Below, piece after piece: positions 19,181-29,736 of a DNA stretch of 49,328 nt. The notes under the pieces are model-generated. The model searched no databases. It was not told the origin of the DNA and saw nothing but the letters and a program-made list of their open reading frames with translations. Origin of the DNA: a virus; IMG/VR virus record IMGVR_UViG_3300030098_003579, positions 1 through 49,328 of that record, one strand, 5' to 3'. Position numbers and translations under genes: made by a program. Within the stretch, counting starts at the first letter, position 1, and each line of letters opens with the position of its first letter.

Positions 19181-21037
19181 TTAAGCGCTTATTAAGTTAT
19201 CTAAATCTAAAACCATGGTAGTATCCTCTGTACCAAATTTTTCTATTAAAACATCAAATGACAACGTGTATACATGTGACGGCGATGATGCTATACTGCT
19301 CACTACACTACCTATTATTATTCTAGTCCCACCATTTTCACTTGCTATAGAGTTCGTCCAATCAGAAGACGATGTTAAAGCACCATAATTATCATATTTG
19401 TTTTCATTAACAAATGACGGGTCCTTAGTTTTAGAAACAGCATGCGTACTTGCTACTGTATAAGTTAATCTAAAGAAATCTCTTCTACCACGATCTTTAC
19501 CAGCCTTGTGATAGGCAACAACTGATGTGCCACTTGCGGCTGTAACAGTTAAACTTTCTCTTAATCTGCTAGACAAAGTATTAGGTCTACCCGTTACACT
19601 AACATCTGCTGGAGCAGTTATTTTACTATTAGTTGTAGTTGCTGTTAATTTTAAAACAGGATTTTTATATTGAGTTATTGTGTAATGAGGTTTTTGAATT
19701 GGTATTCTAGAACCTAAAGTAGTACCTGCTCTTGGGTAAATATTTATATCGTAGGATTCTTGTCTTCTAAATACAGCAGCGGCACTACCAGCTGCGGTAA
19801 CAGATGTGTCTAATTGGCATCTTACCCCACTGGTTAAAGAAGCGACTTTAACTACAGTGTTAGTTGGTATTGCGTCCATAAACAATCTATCACCTACCTT
19901 AACGTCAGCTATACTAGCAAACGTGGCATCAGTACCACTTATACCTCCGCCATGGGCTGTTGTTGTTCTTATTATCTCATTACTTGCTGGAAACTCTTGT
20001 ATAATATTACAATATCCAATAGCACCTCTTTTTCTTCTTCCACGAGTTATTATTTTTTTATGTAAACCTTTTACTACACCCCAAGGAGTATTAATTTCAA
20101 CTGTTTGTAATCTATTATCAGGTGCATTTTTATTTAGCGCTGAAGAAGAGTTATTTAATATAGAACTAGTAGGATCAGTTCCTTTAGTTATAGTAACGTC
20201 AAATTCAGCTCCTTCATTTCCATAAATTTTTATATTTTTTATATCACCTCGTTCTGTGATAGAATCCCCGCATACTATAGTTGTCACTTCTTTAGTTGTA
20301 GTTGGTATTAATATAGCATTATATAATAAAGACATTTCTAAAGGACTGGTAGTATCTATATTGTAATTATTGTTATATAATAAACTAAAAGTATATCCAG
20401 TTATTTTGTTATTAGAATCTCTACTAATACTAGATAATCTTAATTTTGTATTTACAAAAGAATTGTCATATAAATTTAAACTAGGTTTTTTACTAAAGTA
20501 ATAACCATCATCAGCTGTTATAGTTATTTCTGCTATTTTAGTTGGTACACTTCTTACAATACTCCCTGTTATAGTATTATTGATTATATCTAAATCACCA
20601 TTAATCCCAACATTTGTTATTGTGTTAATAGTATACCCAGTTTCAGTTGTTATTGCTACACTACCATTTTTATTATTATTTTTATCATCTATTAAGACAA
20701 TACTAGTATCAACATTAATTACCGCTTCTGGATCCCATGTTTTAGCGTCTCCAGCAAAATATAAGTGTATTTTATTTCTTTTAGTAACTACAAATGTATC
20801 AGCAAAAGTGGCTGTTACTTTAACTTCATTACCAGGTTGACCAGCTATTTTAGTATCAGTAAATACAACTGCTGATATACCATTTGGTAAAACTGGTAAA
20901 GAAAAATCACTAGCAGTAACAACATAACCTTGATTAGGTACAATGTTTATGCTAGCCTCAGTAATCATATTATTATTAAAAATAGAATCACCTATAGTTT
21001 CTGTAGCCTTAAATTTAGTTGTTGTGTAATTAGCCAT
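19181..21037 (-). CDS. Beta-rich tail-associated protein with N-terminal repeats, 618 aa
   Basis: 618 aa, rich in Thr, Ser, Asn and Val. The N-terminal ~230 residues appear to hold about three related Ig-like units, each with a G-Y centre: PNQGYVVTASDFSLP, ETGYTINTITNVG and ADDGYYFSKKPSLNL, spaced roughly 100 residues apart. A central segment includes a basic patch (ITRGRRKRGAIGY), and the C-terminal part is again beta (VVSSIASSPSHVYTLSFDVL). It directly follows the giant nozzle-like gene (11-base gap), so it is probably an accessory tail protein. No enzymatic or carbohydrate-binding motif can be named. Confidence 0.55.
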   Translation of the reverse strand: MANYTTTKFKATETIGDSIFNNNMITEASINIVPNQGYVVTASDFSLPVLPNGISAVVFTDTKIAGQPGNEVKVTATFADTFVVTKRNKIHLYFAGDAKTWDPEAVINVDTSIVLIDDKNNNKNGSVAITTETGYTINTITNVGINGDLDIINNTITGSIVRSVPTKIAEITITADDGYYFSKKPSLNLYDNSFVNTKLRLSSISRDSNNKITGYTFSLLYNNNYNIDTTSPLEMSLLYNAILIPTTTKEVTTIVCGDSITERGDIKNIKIYGNEGAEFDVTITKGTDPTSSILNNSSSALNKNAPDNRLQTVEINTPWGVVKGLHKKIITRGRRKRGAIGYCNIIQEFPASNEIIRTTTAHGGGISGTDATFASIADVKVGDRLFMDAIPTNTVVKVASLTSGVRCQLDTSVTAAGSAAAVFRRQESYDINIYPRAGTTLGSRIPIQKPHYTITQYKNPVLKLTATTTNSKITAPADVSVTGRPNTLSSRLRESLTVTAASGTSVVAYHKAGKDRGRRDFFRLTYTVASTHAVSKTKDPSFVNENKYDNYGALTSSSDWTNSIASENGGTRIIIGSVVSSIASSPSHVYTLSFDVLIEKFGTEDTTMVLDLDNLISA

Positions 21038-21048
21038 ATTAATATTAG

Positions 21049-24000
21049 TTATGATGGTGGTGGATACGTTACGGAATTAAAATTAATAGTTATACTAGTT
21101 TGATCTCCATTAGCATCAGTTGCAGTTACAATATACTCACCAGGGCCATAACCACTTCCATCTGCATTTGTTAGCACAGCTCCAGGAATTGTAAAACTTT
21201 GCTGATCTAGTATTTGATTACCTTGTACATTAAAGTTATCACTACCAGTTCCGCTATTATTGTAACCATTTGGACCTTGTACGGTAAAAGAATATGGATA
21301 AGTACCACCCTGTACTACAGCGTACATCGTACCATATGGACCTCCATCAGGTTGAAAAGTATTCCAGTTATTGTACATGCTCAACAGAGCTGGCGGAGAA
21401 AATATAGGTGGTTGTCCAACCGGCGCTTCAGCGTCAGTAGTTGGATTACCATTTTGATCACTTGCGGTCATCTCTATATTAGCTCCAATCTGAGTATCAG
21501 TAGGATCTTCTAATGGAAATCCTATACCTTGAACATGAAGCCAAGGCGCTTTTTTCGTTAAATTTGTTGATAACAAATCGTTTGTAGTTGTTACACTACC
21601 GTGAATAAAATTAAACCATTTATTTTCTTTTTGTATAAACTCAGGTACAAAACCAGTTTGTAAATCAGTATTAAATGATTGTACTTTCCACCCAGATTGG
21701 CCAGTTAAATTATAATAATTTCCATCATTTATATTAGTCAGTTCATTACCTTCCACATCATATCCAGTTGTTTCAGTAAATTGTTCAATATTAGCTTTAG
21801 ATCCTTCATAGTTTATTGCTCTAAAAGACTTTATTGTATCTGGCATATCATTAAATACAACTTCTATTTCAGAATTAAAAGTATTATTTCCATAAAAGCT
21901 ATTTCTACTAACAGCAGTAGAGTGATGTAACCAAATCTTATTAAGTGGAGAATATAATTGATTATCTTTAGGTCCTTCATTATCCGCATCTGCAGTTTTA
22001 TCTCCTCTATGATAAGGAAGTGGAGCTGTAAAATATTTACCAGTTACAGAAACACCACAAGCATGTACAAATGATTTAAAACTAACCCATGCTTTACCAC
22101 CTTCATTAAATGTTACTGTTTGAGGTTCAGCGGCCACCGTACAACCAGCTGGAGTACATACCGTTTCTCCTTGATTTACTTCATTTATACTAAGTGTTAC
22201 ATTATATTCTCCGTTAACAATATCATATGTACCTATTATATTTTCACATTTTGGTAAAGTTTCTCTAAAATAAGTCTTCATACTTACATTAGATATAGGC
22301 GTAAGTCCGTCTCTTGATAATCTTAATACAGCGCCTCTTTGTTTATCAGTAAAATATAATCTGTAAGTATCTGTAGCCATTGATTCTGGATTTTTAGATA
22401 TACCATAATCCCCAGCAAATGGAACAGCCGTACCAAGAACTCTATTTGTTGCTGTTAATTGTGCATTACCATCAGCGTTATATAAAGCGTCTTTACTTGC
22501 TAATACTTTTAAAACCTTATCTTCACAAAATGTTACTAAATCAGTGTCTCTTGTTTTTAATCTTTGTATAGAACCGTATATTGGATTTAAACTTTTAGTT
22601 ATTTTTTCAGCCATATTAAACTGATTTAATCCATTGATTCCGGATGTAGAATTAAATATCTCAGATGAATGAATTAGATTGCTTCCTAAATGCTCTTCTT
22701 TGTATTCTAAGAACGTAGAAGACACTCTAACACCATTGTCTATTGTAGGAGCGTTAAAGTCATCTCTAATCCTGTCTGATTCAACAGCGTTACCAAAAGA
22801 GTAACAATTAAACCAACCTAAATCTACGTCATATCTCCAAACCTCTCTTTCTAATCTAAAATATCCAGTTACTTGTATAAAGTTAAATCTACCAATACCT
22901 TTAGCTAATAGTGGTTTACTAATATAAACAGTTGCTTCTTCTCCTGGTAAAGTCTCAATAGCTGTAACAAAAGTTCCAAACTCTATATTATTACCAGTTA
23001 CTTCCATTCCTACTTGCAATCCAGCAGCTAATCCTGAGTTCGTCCAAGTACTCCATGAAAATTCAATAAAATAAGAAGGAGCCCCGTTTTCTTCCGTATT
23101 ATAACCATCACCTATTACACCTAAGTACCTAGTAGAAGGAACTGGTACATCTACAATATTGTCATCTGCTAAACCATAAATAATAGGTTTAACATGATCT
23201 AATATTTTAGATCTAGTTACTAAACCAAATCTTTTATTATTACTACTATGGTAACCTATATGTTTAAAAGCTACTATATCTCCTATTGAAATCCCTTTAG
23301 CATTTGTTTGAGTTAGAACTTTTGTTTCAAATTCATCAGGATATTGTTCGTTATTTGTAGCAACCAAAATAACATCATCACCCATTGTTTTCCAAATCCA
23401 TGGATTACCTGAAAATTCTTCAGTTTCAATATCACCAGTCGTTAAAACTCTCTTATCAAGATCAAATAAACAAGCGTTATTCCTTGAATACGAGGGGTCT
23501 ACATACTCGTTTATATTATTTTTAGTTAAATACATCGGTATTCCTCTACTTGCTTCGTAATATATATCTACATCAATATTTTCTTTTGGTTCAGTTTCCC
23601 AACAAGCGGAATCAGTAGCTACAGTGTCAACTTGTAATTCACCTAAACCTACTTCATCTAATATTTCTATTACCAATTTTCCAATACCAGTATGTTTTAC
23701 TTCATTCCTTGGATCCCAAAGTGTAATATCTACACCACGAGCCGTGTCTGAACCACCGTCATCATCCACTTTAGCGAAACGTGTTATAATAGAATGTCTT
23801 TTCTGAATAGGATTACTAGTTTCCTCTTCCCCTAATGGAAAATTGATTGCCCCATTAATACTTATAGGTCCTTCTATGTCAGCACGAGGTGTCCATACGG
23901 TTGTTTCGTGGTAATAGATTGTTTGGACAACCGTATTATTTAACCCCCCATAATTTAACTGATAATTATACGCAGTTGGGCTACTATCAACGTATTCTTG

Positions 24001-27000
24001 AGCGAGTTCGGGACTATTATAACCACTTTCGTAGGCAAGATAAGAGTAAGTAACATTAACACCAGGCACGTTTTGAGTCATAGGTATTACTCGATACACA
24101 GTCTGGTTTGGATCATTTTGAAATCTAAATAAAGTACCAACCTCTTGCATTTTTGCTTTAAATATACTATCTTTTCCAGGATTAAATCCTAATCCGGTTT
24201 CATTAGAAGTAGATAAAGTTAATTGACCATAATTATTTGGTTCAGTACATCTACCAGGAGATAAACCAGCTGGTTGGTAATTTTTACCATCACCCACTAT
24301 ATTAAGTGGTTCGGTTCCTGAACCATACCATTGGAGTATTAGACCTGTTAAATCACCAGTTAAGGTATCCGGTGCAGTGTCGGGTAAATCCATATAATCT
24401 AATTCTTGAAAGTAGACATAATTACTGTAGCATGGTACCATATCTATAAATACAGAAGCAGCTTTATCTTCTTCAACTTGTTCAGCCCACCACTCCCAAA
24501 ATAATTTAGTAGAATCAGTATCACTTATACCAAAATTTGGCACCGCATCTCCATTAATGTCAAGAGGCCAAGAATCTATATTAGCTTCATTAAATCCAGC
24601 GACTTCTTCACCATCAGCATCAGTAGGCCAAGGCCAACCATTACCAGTATCACCTTCAGCGCCATCGCCATATGGACCAGGTGTATTAGGTACAAAAGAA
24701 TCATTTTCATTTGGAAGACCTGGGTTCGCATCCCAATTAGCTATTAACCCTATTTCATAAACATCTTGTACTTGGTAATTACCTGTACCAGCTGCTATAT
24801 TTAAAACACTTTGACTTAATATTTCATCTCTTAATATTTTAACAAAAAATCTACCATCAAATTCAGGTTTATTTTCTACAACCTCATCTTTAAATTCCAT
24901 CCAATATATAATTCTATCACCAGTACCATCAGCTGCTTCATCTTCATCATCAACTAACTCAACGTTAATTTGACTAGGATCACTGAGTATAGCAATTATT
25001 TTTTGATGCATATCTACTTCTGTTGCTTTCCATATTTCTTGAATATCGCAACCCCGTCTATTACCAGTTGCTTTTATCCTAGATACTGTTCTCCAAGGGC
25101 TAAAGGCTTCTATAGGTTGATTAACGTCTCCACCATCAGGCACAAAAGTACCAACTATCCTTACTTTTTTTACACCATCAAAATCCGTATTTGTTAACAT
25201 TCCACCCTCATTATATCCGGACCAATGGTCACTACTTGTTCTTATTTTTATCTCACTTATTAAACCATCTGGAATACCATCAGATACTGATACGTCTCCG
25301 TTTACACCATAAACACCTTTTCTATCTATCTCTATTCTACCCATGGGTCTATGATCGGTTTTTATAAAATCAGGCGCTTCGTTTTCTATAGCCAATATTT
25401 TATATCTAGCTTGAGATGTTACTGGGTTATGATTGCCATGTTCATTTTTTAGTATTAAGTACGTTTCTTCATCTACCTTATTTCTATCAACAGAAGGAAA
25501 TGCTAACCACACATTACCATCACCTGCATCATACCATCTATCTAATACTAAATTATAGTATTCATTAGATGTTTCCTTTACATAATATTTAACGTAATCT
25601 ATCCAATGTAAAGGACTTGAATTACCAGTAGCACCCCATTGTTGTTGTACGTTAAATTTATTGCTAAAATGTGCTAAACTTTTTTCAACACCAATATCAC
25701 CTGTAATAGTTTCTCCTTCTACCACTTGATAACCACTTGAAATCACAGGTGTTTCTCTTCCGTATTTATCTCCAAATACCATTCCAAATTTGTAACTTCT
25801 TATAGATTTTACAGATTTTTCAGGGACAGGGAAATAAACTGGTTCACTTACTACTTGTTGTTTTAAACCTACTATTCTTTTAATATCATATCCTTGCGTG
25901 TAATTACCATAAACAAGTCTATTAGCGGTTATCTCTTGTGTCACTGCTGTTTTAGGTACATTATCATACCCTCTAAATAATTGATTAGTTGGTAGTACCT
26001 TATGAATCATTTCTGATGTAACAACTAATACTCCAGTATTTTCTAACTCTCCTTCTATTATATTTGGATCTGAAAAATCCTCCCATTCTGAATCTATTTC
26101 TCTAGTTATAGTTTTTATTATATATACATTTTGGTCGTCAGTTGTTTTCCATAGTATATCTATAGATTGAACATCATTTGGTCTAATTGATGTGTCTGGT
26201 ATAAAATCTTTTATGACTAAATATCTAAGTTGATTTTCCATACCATTATTATAACCTTGACTAGGTGTATAAGAAAATGAACCAGGTAAAAAAGCTAATT
26301 CAGACCAAGGAGAGTATGTAGAATATTCACCATCTTCATATTTATATCTATACGCAACTCTACCAAATTTAGTTTCGAATAAAGCTCTTTTTTGCTCTAT
26401 AGTAACTTCCCATAAACTTTGCTCTAATGTTACATTTTCATAATCTATATCAATAACTGATATTCTTACTGTTACTGCGTTATCATCTACTTCTGTTACT
26501 ACAGCCGTTATTGTTATAGGATTAGCATCATAAAAGGTGTTTCTAAAATTAAGAACATCACCAACTCTTATATCTATACCTAAAAATACGTCGTCGATTA
26601 TTGTCCTAAGTGTACCAACGCTAGGTATAGCTGGTGTTAAAAGTTCGTTAGTAAAACTATAGTCAACAATAAAATCAATTTCAGTATCCCTATCTGTATT
26701 TTTCATTAATAAACTAGGAGGAGATTTAGGGGCTTCTCTAATTACAGTAATATTTTCTTTTAAAACATCACCACCCTCTACAAGTAATGAAGGTTCTAAT
26801 GTTCTTACATCTACTAAATCATCTGGATAAGTCGCTGTTTCGTCGCTAGGATCGCTAACATAAAGTTTGGTATGCTGAGGATTAGAGCCAAAATTACTTG
26901 TTCCTCTTTTAGATCTTGTAATATTAATTTTTTTAGGTTCATTTACGCCATCTGTCCAAAATAATAAATCATCAATAATATTTATATTAGGTATTAGATT

Positions 27001-27960
27001 TAACTTAATATTACCTTTAGTTATAGTTTTCCAATAATCGAATTCTAATACTCTTTCTGCGGCAAAAATCCAAGTAAGTTTCCATGCGTCTCCTTCAAAA
27101 GCCAAATCCATTAAATTAACAGCACTTTGTTGAGTGGCTAATGTTAAAAGATTATCTTGTATATCTACTATTTCAACTCCAAAACCGTCTGTACTATTAA
27201 TACCATTACGAAATAATAAATGATTACCACTATTATCTCTAAGATAAGCTATCATACCTACTCTATACAAAGATCCGTTTCCAACAGTAATTTGAGTAAA
27301 ATCAGTGTCAACACCAACACCAAAATTACTTGAACCTATATCTATCATTCTACCTGTTATAGCATATTTATCAATAAATATCGGTGTTGTTAAAGATGTT
27401 TTAGTATCTACTTCTATAATACTATCAATCCAAATCTTAGGGGAAGGTCCCTGTATAACAGCATGTTGATAATTGTCATGTGGATCATAGTCATCTGGCT
27501 CGATACCCATGTTCTCTAAAGTTTCATCATCAGGATATTCACTAACTGGTATTTGATTGTCTCTTATAGTTTCCCATGACAAATACCTCATATCAGATAT
27601 AGGTACATTTTGGCCTTGAGTTGTTTTAATAGGCCAAGGTGCTGTTGCAAAAAAATACGCTTTATCATTTTTTTCATCTGCAACGCTACCTAATATTCTT
27701 GTTATATTAGTATTATTTTCATCTTTTTCATCTACATCATAATTATAACCTATAGTTTTATATATCTCAGGTTTAAAATCATTATTACCTTTTACATTTT
27801 GAACGGTACCAGCATCACCAATACCACTAGCATCATCACCACCATCAGTAGTTCTGACTTGTATATTTAAAGCATCTCTATATTCACCGTTACGAACTAA
27901 TCTCTCGTCGAGATCTTTGTTCATTTTACCGGCTGTAAATGTTCTTTTAATTTCCGGCAT
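21049..27960 (-). CDS. Giant tail nozzle-like protein with C-terminal SprB-like repeat, 2303 aa
   Basis: 2303 aa. The N-terminus (KRTFTAGKMNKDLDERLVRN then GEYRDALNIQV) matches the opening of nozzle / tail tubular B-type proteins of short-tailed phages, with the 'tool, no knots, low-number ... R-DALN' pattern, followed by a very long beta-rich body. The protein is about three times the usual length of T7 gp12 (~800 aa), so many insertions are present. The last 86 residues (2218-2303) contain GGTYPYSFTV and later GPGEYIVTATDANGDQTSI, the beginning and end signatures of SprB/PKD-like repeats common in Bacteroidota adhesins. It follows the two connector-type genes by two bases. Nozzle assignment is by N-terminal resemblance and gene order; the C-terminal domain may contact the host surface. 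Confidence 0.62.
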   Translation of the reverse strand: MPEIKRTFTAGKMNKDLDERLVRNGEYRDALNIQVRTTDGGDDASGIGDAGTVQNVKGNNDFKPEIYKTIGYNYDVDEKDENNTNITRILGSVADEKNDKAYFFATAPWPIKTTQGQNVPISDMRYLSWETIRDNQIPVSEYPDDETLENMGIEPDDYDPHDNYQHAVIQGPSPKIWIDSIIEVDTKTSLTTPIFIDKYAITGRMIDIGSSNFGVGVDTDFTQITVGNGSLYRVGMIAYLRDNSGNHLLFRNGINSTDGFGVEIVDIQDNLLTLATQQSAVNLMDLAFEGDAWKLTWIFAAERVLEFDYWKTITKGNIKLNLIPNINIIDDLLFWTDGVNEPKKINITRSKRGTSNFGSNPQHTKLYVSDPSDETATYPDDLVDVRTLEPSLLVEGGDVLKENITVIREAPKSPPSLLMKNTDRDTEIDFIVDYSFTNELLTPAIPSVGTLRTIIDDVFLGIDIRVGDVLNFRNTFYDANPITITAVVTEVDDNAVTVRISVIDIDYENVTLEQSLWEVTIEQKRALFETKFGRVAYRYKYEDGEYSTYSPWSELAFLPGSFSYTPSQGYNNGMENQLRYLVIKDFIPDTSIRPNDVQSIDILWKTTDDQNVYIIKTITREIDSEWEDFSDPNIIEGELENTGVLVVTSEMIHKVLPTNQLFRGYDNVPKTAVTQEITANRLVYGNYTQGYDIKRIVGLKQQVVSEPVYFPVPEKSVKSIRSYKFGMVFGDKYGRETPVISSGYQVVEGETITGDIGVEKSLAHFSNKFNVQQQWGATGNSSPLHWIDYVKYYVKETSNEYYNLVLDRWYDAGDGNVWLAFPSVDRNKVDEETYLILKNEHGNHNPVTSQARYKILAIENEAPDFIKTDHRPMGRIEIDRKGVYGVNGDVSVSDGIPDGLISEIKIRTSSDHWSGYNEGGMLTNTDFDGVKKVRIVGTFVPDGGDVNQPIEAFSPWRTVSRIKATGNRRGCDIQEIWKATEVDMHQKIIAILSDPSQINVELVDDEDEAADGTGDRIIYWMEFKDEVVENKPEFDGRFFVKILRDEILSQSVLNIAAGTGNYQVQDVYEIGLIANWDANPGLPNENDSFVPNTPGPYGDGAEGDTGNGWPWPTDADGEEVAGFNEANIDSWPLDINGDAVPNFGISDTDSTKLFWEWWAEQVEEDKAASVFIDMVPCYSNYVYFQELDYMDLPDTAPDTLTGDLTGLILQWYGSGTEPLNIVGDGKNYQPAGLSPGRCTEPNNYGQLTLSTSNETGLGFNPGKDSIFKAKMQEVGTLFRFQNDPNQTVYRVIPMTQNVPGVNVTYSYLAYESGYNSPELAQEYVDSSPTAYNYQLNYGGLNNTVVQTIYYHETTVWTPRADIEGPISINGAINFPLGEEETSNPIQKRHSIITRFAKVDDDGGSDTARGVDITLWDPRNEVKHTGIGKLVIEILDEVGLGELQVDTVATDSACWETEPKENIDVDIYYEASRGIPMYLTKNNINEYVDPSYSRNNACLFDLDKRVLTTGDIETEEFSGNPWIWKTMGDDVILVATNNEQYPDEFETKVLTQTNAKGISIGDIVAFKHIGYHSSNNKRFGLVTRSKILDHVKPIIYGLADDNIVDVPVPSTRYLGVIGDGYNTEENGAPSYFIEFSWSTWTNSGLAAGLQVGMEVTGNNIEFGTFVTAIETLPGEEATVYISKPLLAKGIGRFNFIQVTGYFRLEREVWRYDVDLGWFNCYSFGNAVESDRIRDDFNAPTIDNGVRVSSTFLEYKEEHLGSNLIHSSEIFNSTSGINGLNQFNMAEKITKSLNPIYGSIQRLKTRDTDLVTFCEDKVLKVLASKDALYNADGNAQLTATNRVLGTAVPFAGDYGISKNPESMATDTYRLYFTDKQRGAVLRLSRDGLTPISNVSMKTYFRETLPKCENIIGTYDIVNGEYNVTLSINEVNQGETVCTPAGCTVAAEPQTVTFNEGGKAWVSFKSFVHACGVSVTGKYFTAPLPYHRGDKTADADNEGPKDNQLYSPLNKIWLHHSTAVSRNSFYGNNTFNSEIEVVFNDMPDTIKSFRAINYEGSKANIEQFTETTGYDVEGNELTNINDGNYYNLTGQSGWKVQSFNTDLQTGFVPEFIQKENKWFNFIHGSVTTTNDLLSTNLTKKAPWLHVQGIGFPLEDPTDTQIGANIEMTASDQNGNPTTDAEAPVGQPPIFSPPALLSMYNNWNTFQPDGGPYGTMYAVVQGGTYPYSFTVQGPNGYNNSGTGSDNFNVQGNQILDQQSFTIPGAVLTNADGSGYGPGEYIVTATDANGDQTSITINFNSVTYPPPS

Positions 27961-27962
27961 AA

Positions 27963-28868
27963 TTATTTAATTTGTTTACCCATACCTTTAAGTACTTGTG
28001 TAAATTCTTCTATCTTAATATTTGATAATCTTATTTTTGCTTTTCTAGTTTCCGCAAATCTTTCTTTCTTATATCTTTGTACTAGATACTCAGGTATATT
28101 AGATTTTGTAGATAATATACCGTATGCTATATGTTTGTAACACGCTTCTTCGCAAAATTTATGGACGATCATTTCTGAGTCAGTGCCTAATCCATCGCTA
28201 ACATAGTGTAATATTATAGTTTCACCAGCTAACGAAGAACCAAACTTTATTAAACCTCTTAAGTTGTCTATAAAAAAACTACCGTTTATTTGAGCGTGTT
28301 GAGGATCTAATCCGTATCTTCTACCTTCTACAGATATTTCTATGTCGGATGCATAATTTATATCATACATTTGATAGTTCACTGGTGTCTGACTCTCAAA
28401 ACTTTCAGATGTATTACTTGGTGTTTGCTCTGTTAATGTATCAGTTATATCGTCGTTATCAGTATCTGTAAACTGATAATTACCATCACCATCTTGAGAT
28501 ATAGCAAAAGGATCTGAAGTTCTACTAGCTGGATACAATGGTCTCTCTAAACCGTCACTACCAACTCTAACAACTTTAATATAGTTAACATAATCTTGTG
28601 GTAGCACCATAGATAAGGTATTTGGTACTTCTATTTCTTGAGACTTAAAAGACTTTAAAACATCGTATGATAATTCTTGTATAGCCCGCATTGCGTGGAA
28701 CTGTACGTCTGTTCTATTTGCTTTGGATATTATTTTACCTTCACCAACATAAATATACATAAAAGCATTTATAATATTTTCTAACGTAGTAAATTGATAA
28801 TTACCATAATTACCGCTATTGCTTGACGCATAATATTGAGCTTGTGTTGTTCCATCTAGTAATCCCAT
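27963..28868 (-). CDS. Head-tail connector / tail adaptor protein, 301 aa
   Basis: 301 aa. The N-terminal half contains FTTLENIINAFMYIYVGEGK and FHAMRAIQELSYDVLKSFKS, helices separated by a short loop, then a beta region beginning VPNTLSMVLPQDYVNYIKVV. The middle is polar and variable (DGDGNYQFTDTDNDDITDTL). The C-terminal helices (HKFCEEACYKHIAYGILSTK; LVQRYKKERFAETRKAKIRL) are those expected of a ring-forming adaptor. This two-helix plus beta-insert layout resembles adaptor or tail tubular A proteins. It lies between the 249-aa protein and the nozzle-like gene, two bases from each, where a protein joining portal to tail would be expected. Moderately confident in the class, not the exact family. 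Confidence 0.55.
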   Translation of the reverse strand: MGLLDGTTQAQYYASSNSGNYGNYQFTTLENIINAFMYIYVGEGKIISKANRTDVQFHAMRAIQELSYDVLKSFKSQEIEVPNTLSMVLPQDYVNYIKVVRVGSDGLERPLYPASRTSDPFAISQDGDGNYQFTDTDNDDITDTLTEQTPSNTSESFESQTPVNYQMYDINYASDIEISVEGRRYGLDPQHAQINGSFFIDNLRGLIKFGSSLAGETIILHYVSDGLGTDSEMIVHKFCEEACYKHIAYGILSTKSNIPEYLVQRYKKERFAETRKAKIRLSNIKIEEFTQVLKGMGKQIK

Positions 28869-28870
28869 AA

Positions 28871-29620
28871 TTAACTATTTTGTTCTTGTTTATTCATTTG
28901 TATGCCAGCAGCTGCCGATTGTTGTATATCAGGTTGCTTCATTGTTAATCCCGCTGACATTAATATTTTGTATACCAAATTTTCTTCTTCAGATGCGTGT
29001 AATTCAAAGTTTTGCAAATCACTAGCGTTAGCATTAAACAAAGCTTTATTATTTAAAACAATATATGTCCATTTAGGTGCTGCTGGTCTTTTATAATAAC
29101 TAATTTCAAACCGTTCAGTATCATTAGGATCAAGGTTTGATTCACTAGTTGTATTATAATTATAATCTGATTCTGTAGGAGCTGGATATATTGATATAAT
29201 ACCAGAGTCTTCTCTTACAAAAACAGATCTAGATTTGTTAGATTTTAATAAAGGTTGATTTTCAGTATAAGCTATTTGAGTTTTGTTTACTTGAGTAACT
29301 TGATTACCATTTCTAGTTATATTAATTATTTTGTGAGTGGACGTTGGTAAAGTTAAATAATTATTTTCTGTATCCCAATTTATAAACTCATCTACGTGAA
29401 AAGGATGTAGTTTTTCTTCTAATATTTCTAATTCATCTGCATAATCCATTTGACTTTTAGGTTTAACTTCAGTCATTTTTATTTTATGAAAATAATTATT
29501 AAATATTTCAAATTGAGCTTTATCAGCAAATAAATTAAATTCTTGAGGTGTTATATAACCTCTTTGCTCTTTATTGGCTAAAGCTAATACTTTTTGATAT
29601 ACGCTATTTATATTTACCAT
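28871..29620 (-). CDS. Connector / ring protein candidate, 249 aa
   Basis: 249 aa. The N-terminus (MVNINSVYQKVLALANKEQR then GYITPQEFNLFADKAQFEIF) is helical and shows the 'N-K-x-Q-x-G-x-I-T-P-x-(E/Q)-F-N-x-(F/A)-x2-A' pattern that I associate with head-tail connector or ring proteins near the portal of Bacteroidota phages. A beta-rich centre follows (NYLTLPTSTHKIINITRNG, IISIYPAPTES), then a C-terminal helix with LHASEEENLVYKILMSAGLT. It lies just upstream of the 301-aa adaptor candidate and downstream of a terminator, so this is the first gene of the tail block. Role inferred from motif and position. Confidence 0.55.
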   Translation of the reverse strand: MVNINSVYQKVLALANKEQRGYITPQEFNLFADKAQFEIFNNYFHKIKMTEVKPKSQMDYADELEILEEKLHPFHVDEFINWDTENNYLTLPTSTHKIINITRNGNQVTQVNKTQIAYTENQPLLKSNKSRSVFVREDSGIISIYPAPTESDYNYNTTSESNLDPNDTERFEISYYKRPAAPKWTYIVLNNKALFNANASDLQNFELHASEEENLVYKILMSAGLTMKQPDIQQSAAAGIQMNKQEQNS

Positions 29621-29736
29621 TTATTTCTTTTTAAATATATTTTACTATATTATAGTTACATAATAAAGCGAAAGGTTAGCACTTAAATAAAAATAGCCAC
29701 CCAAAATGAGTGGCTATTAATATTGTTTAAAAACTA
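29621..29736 (-). promoter_or_regulatory. Intergenic region before tail-gene block
   Basis: A 116-base non-coding gap, one of the largest in the late region. It holds the hairpin at 29692-29718 and, beyond it, an AT-rich stretch leading to the 249-aa gene. Since the hairpin would stop much of the upstream transcription, a promoter for the tail genes is expected here. I did not find a clear Bacteroidota-type promoter (TAnnTTTG) or the ATACGA-N7-TCG motif. Confidence 0.3.
29692..29718 (-). terminator. Intrinsic terminator hairpin after the 276-aa gene
   Basis: A perfect 9-bp stem, AATAGCCAC (29692-29700) and GTGGCTATT (29710-29718), with a 9-base loop. On the minus strand it lies about 19 bases after the stop of the 276-aa gene and is followed by TTTATTTAAG, a moderately U-rich run. 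It separates the capsid block from the tail block. Confidence 0.75.
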
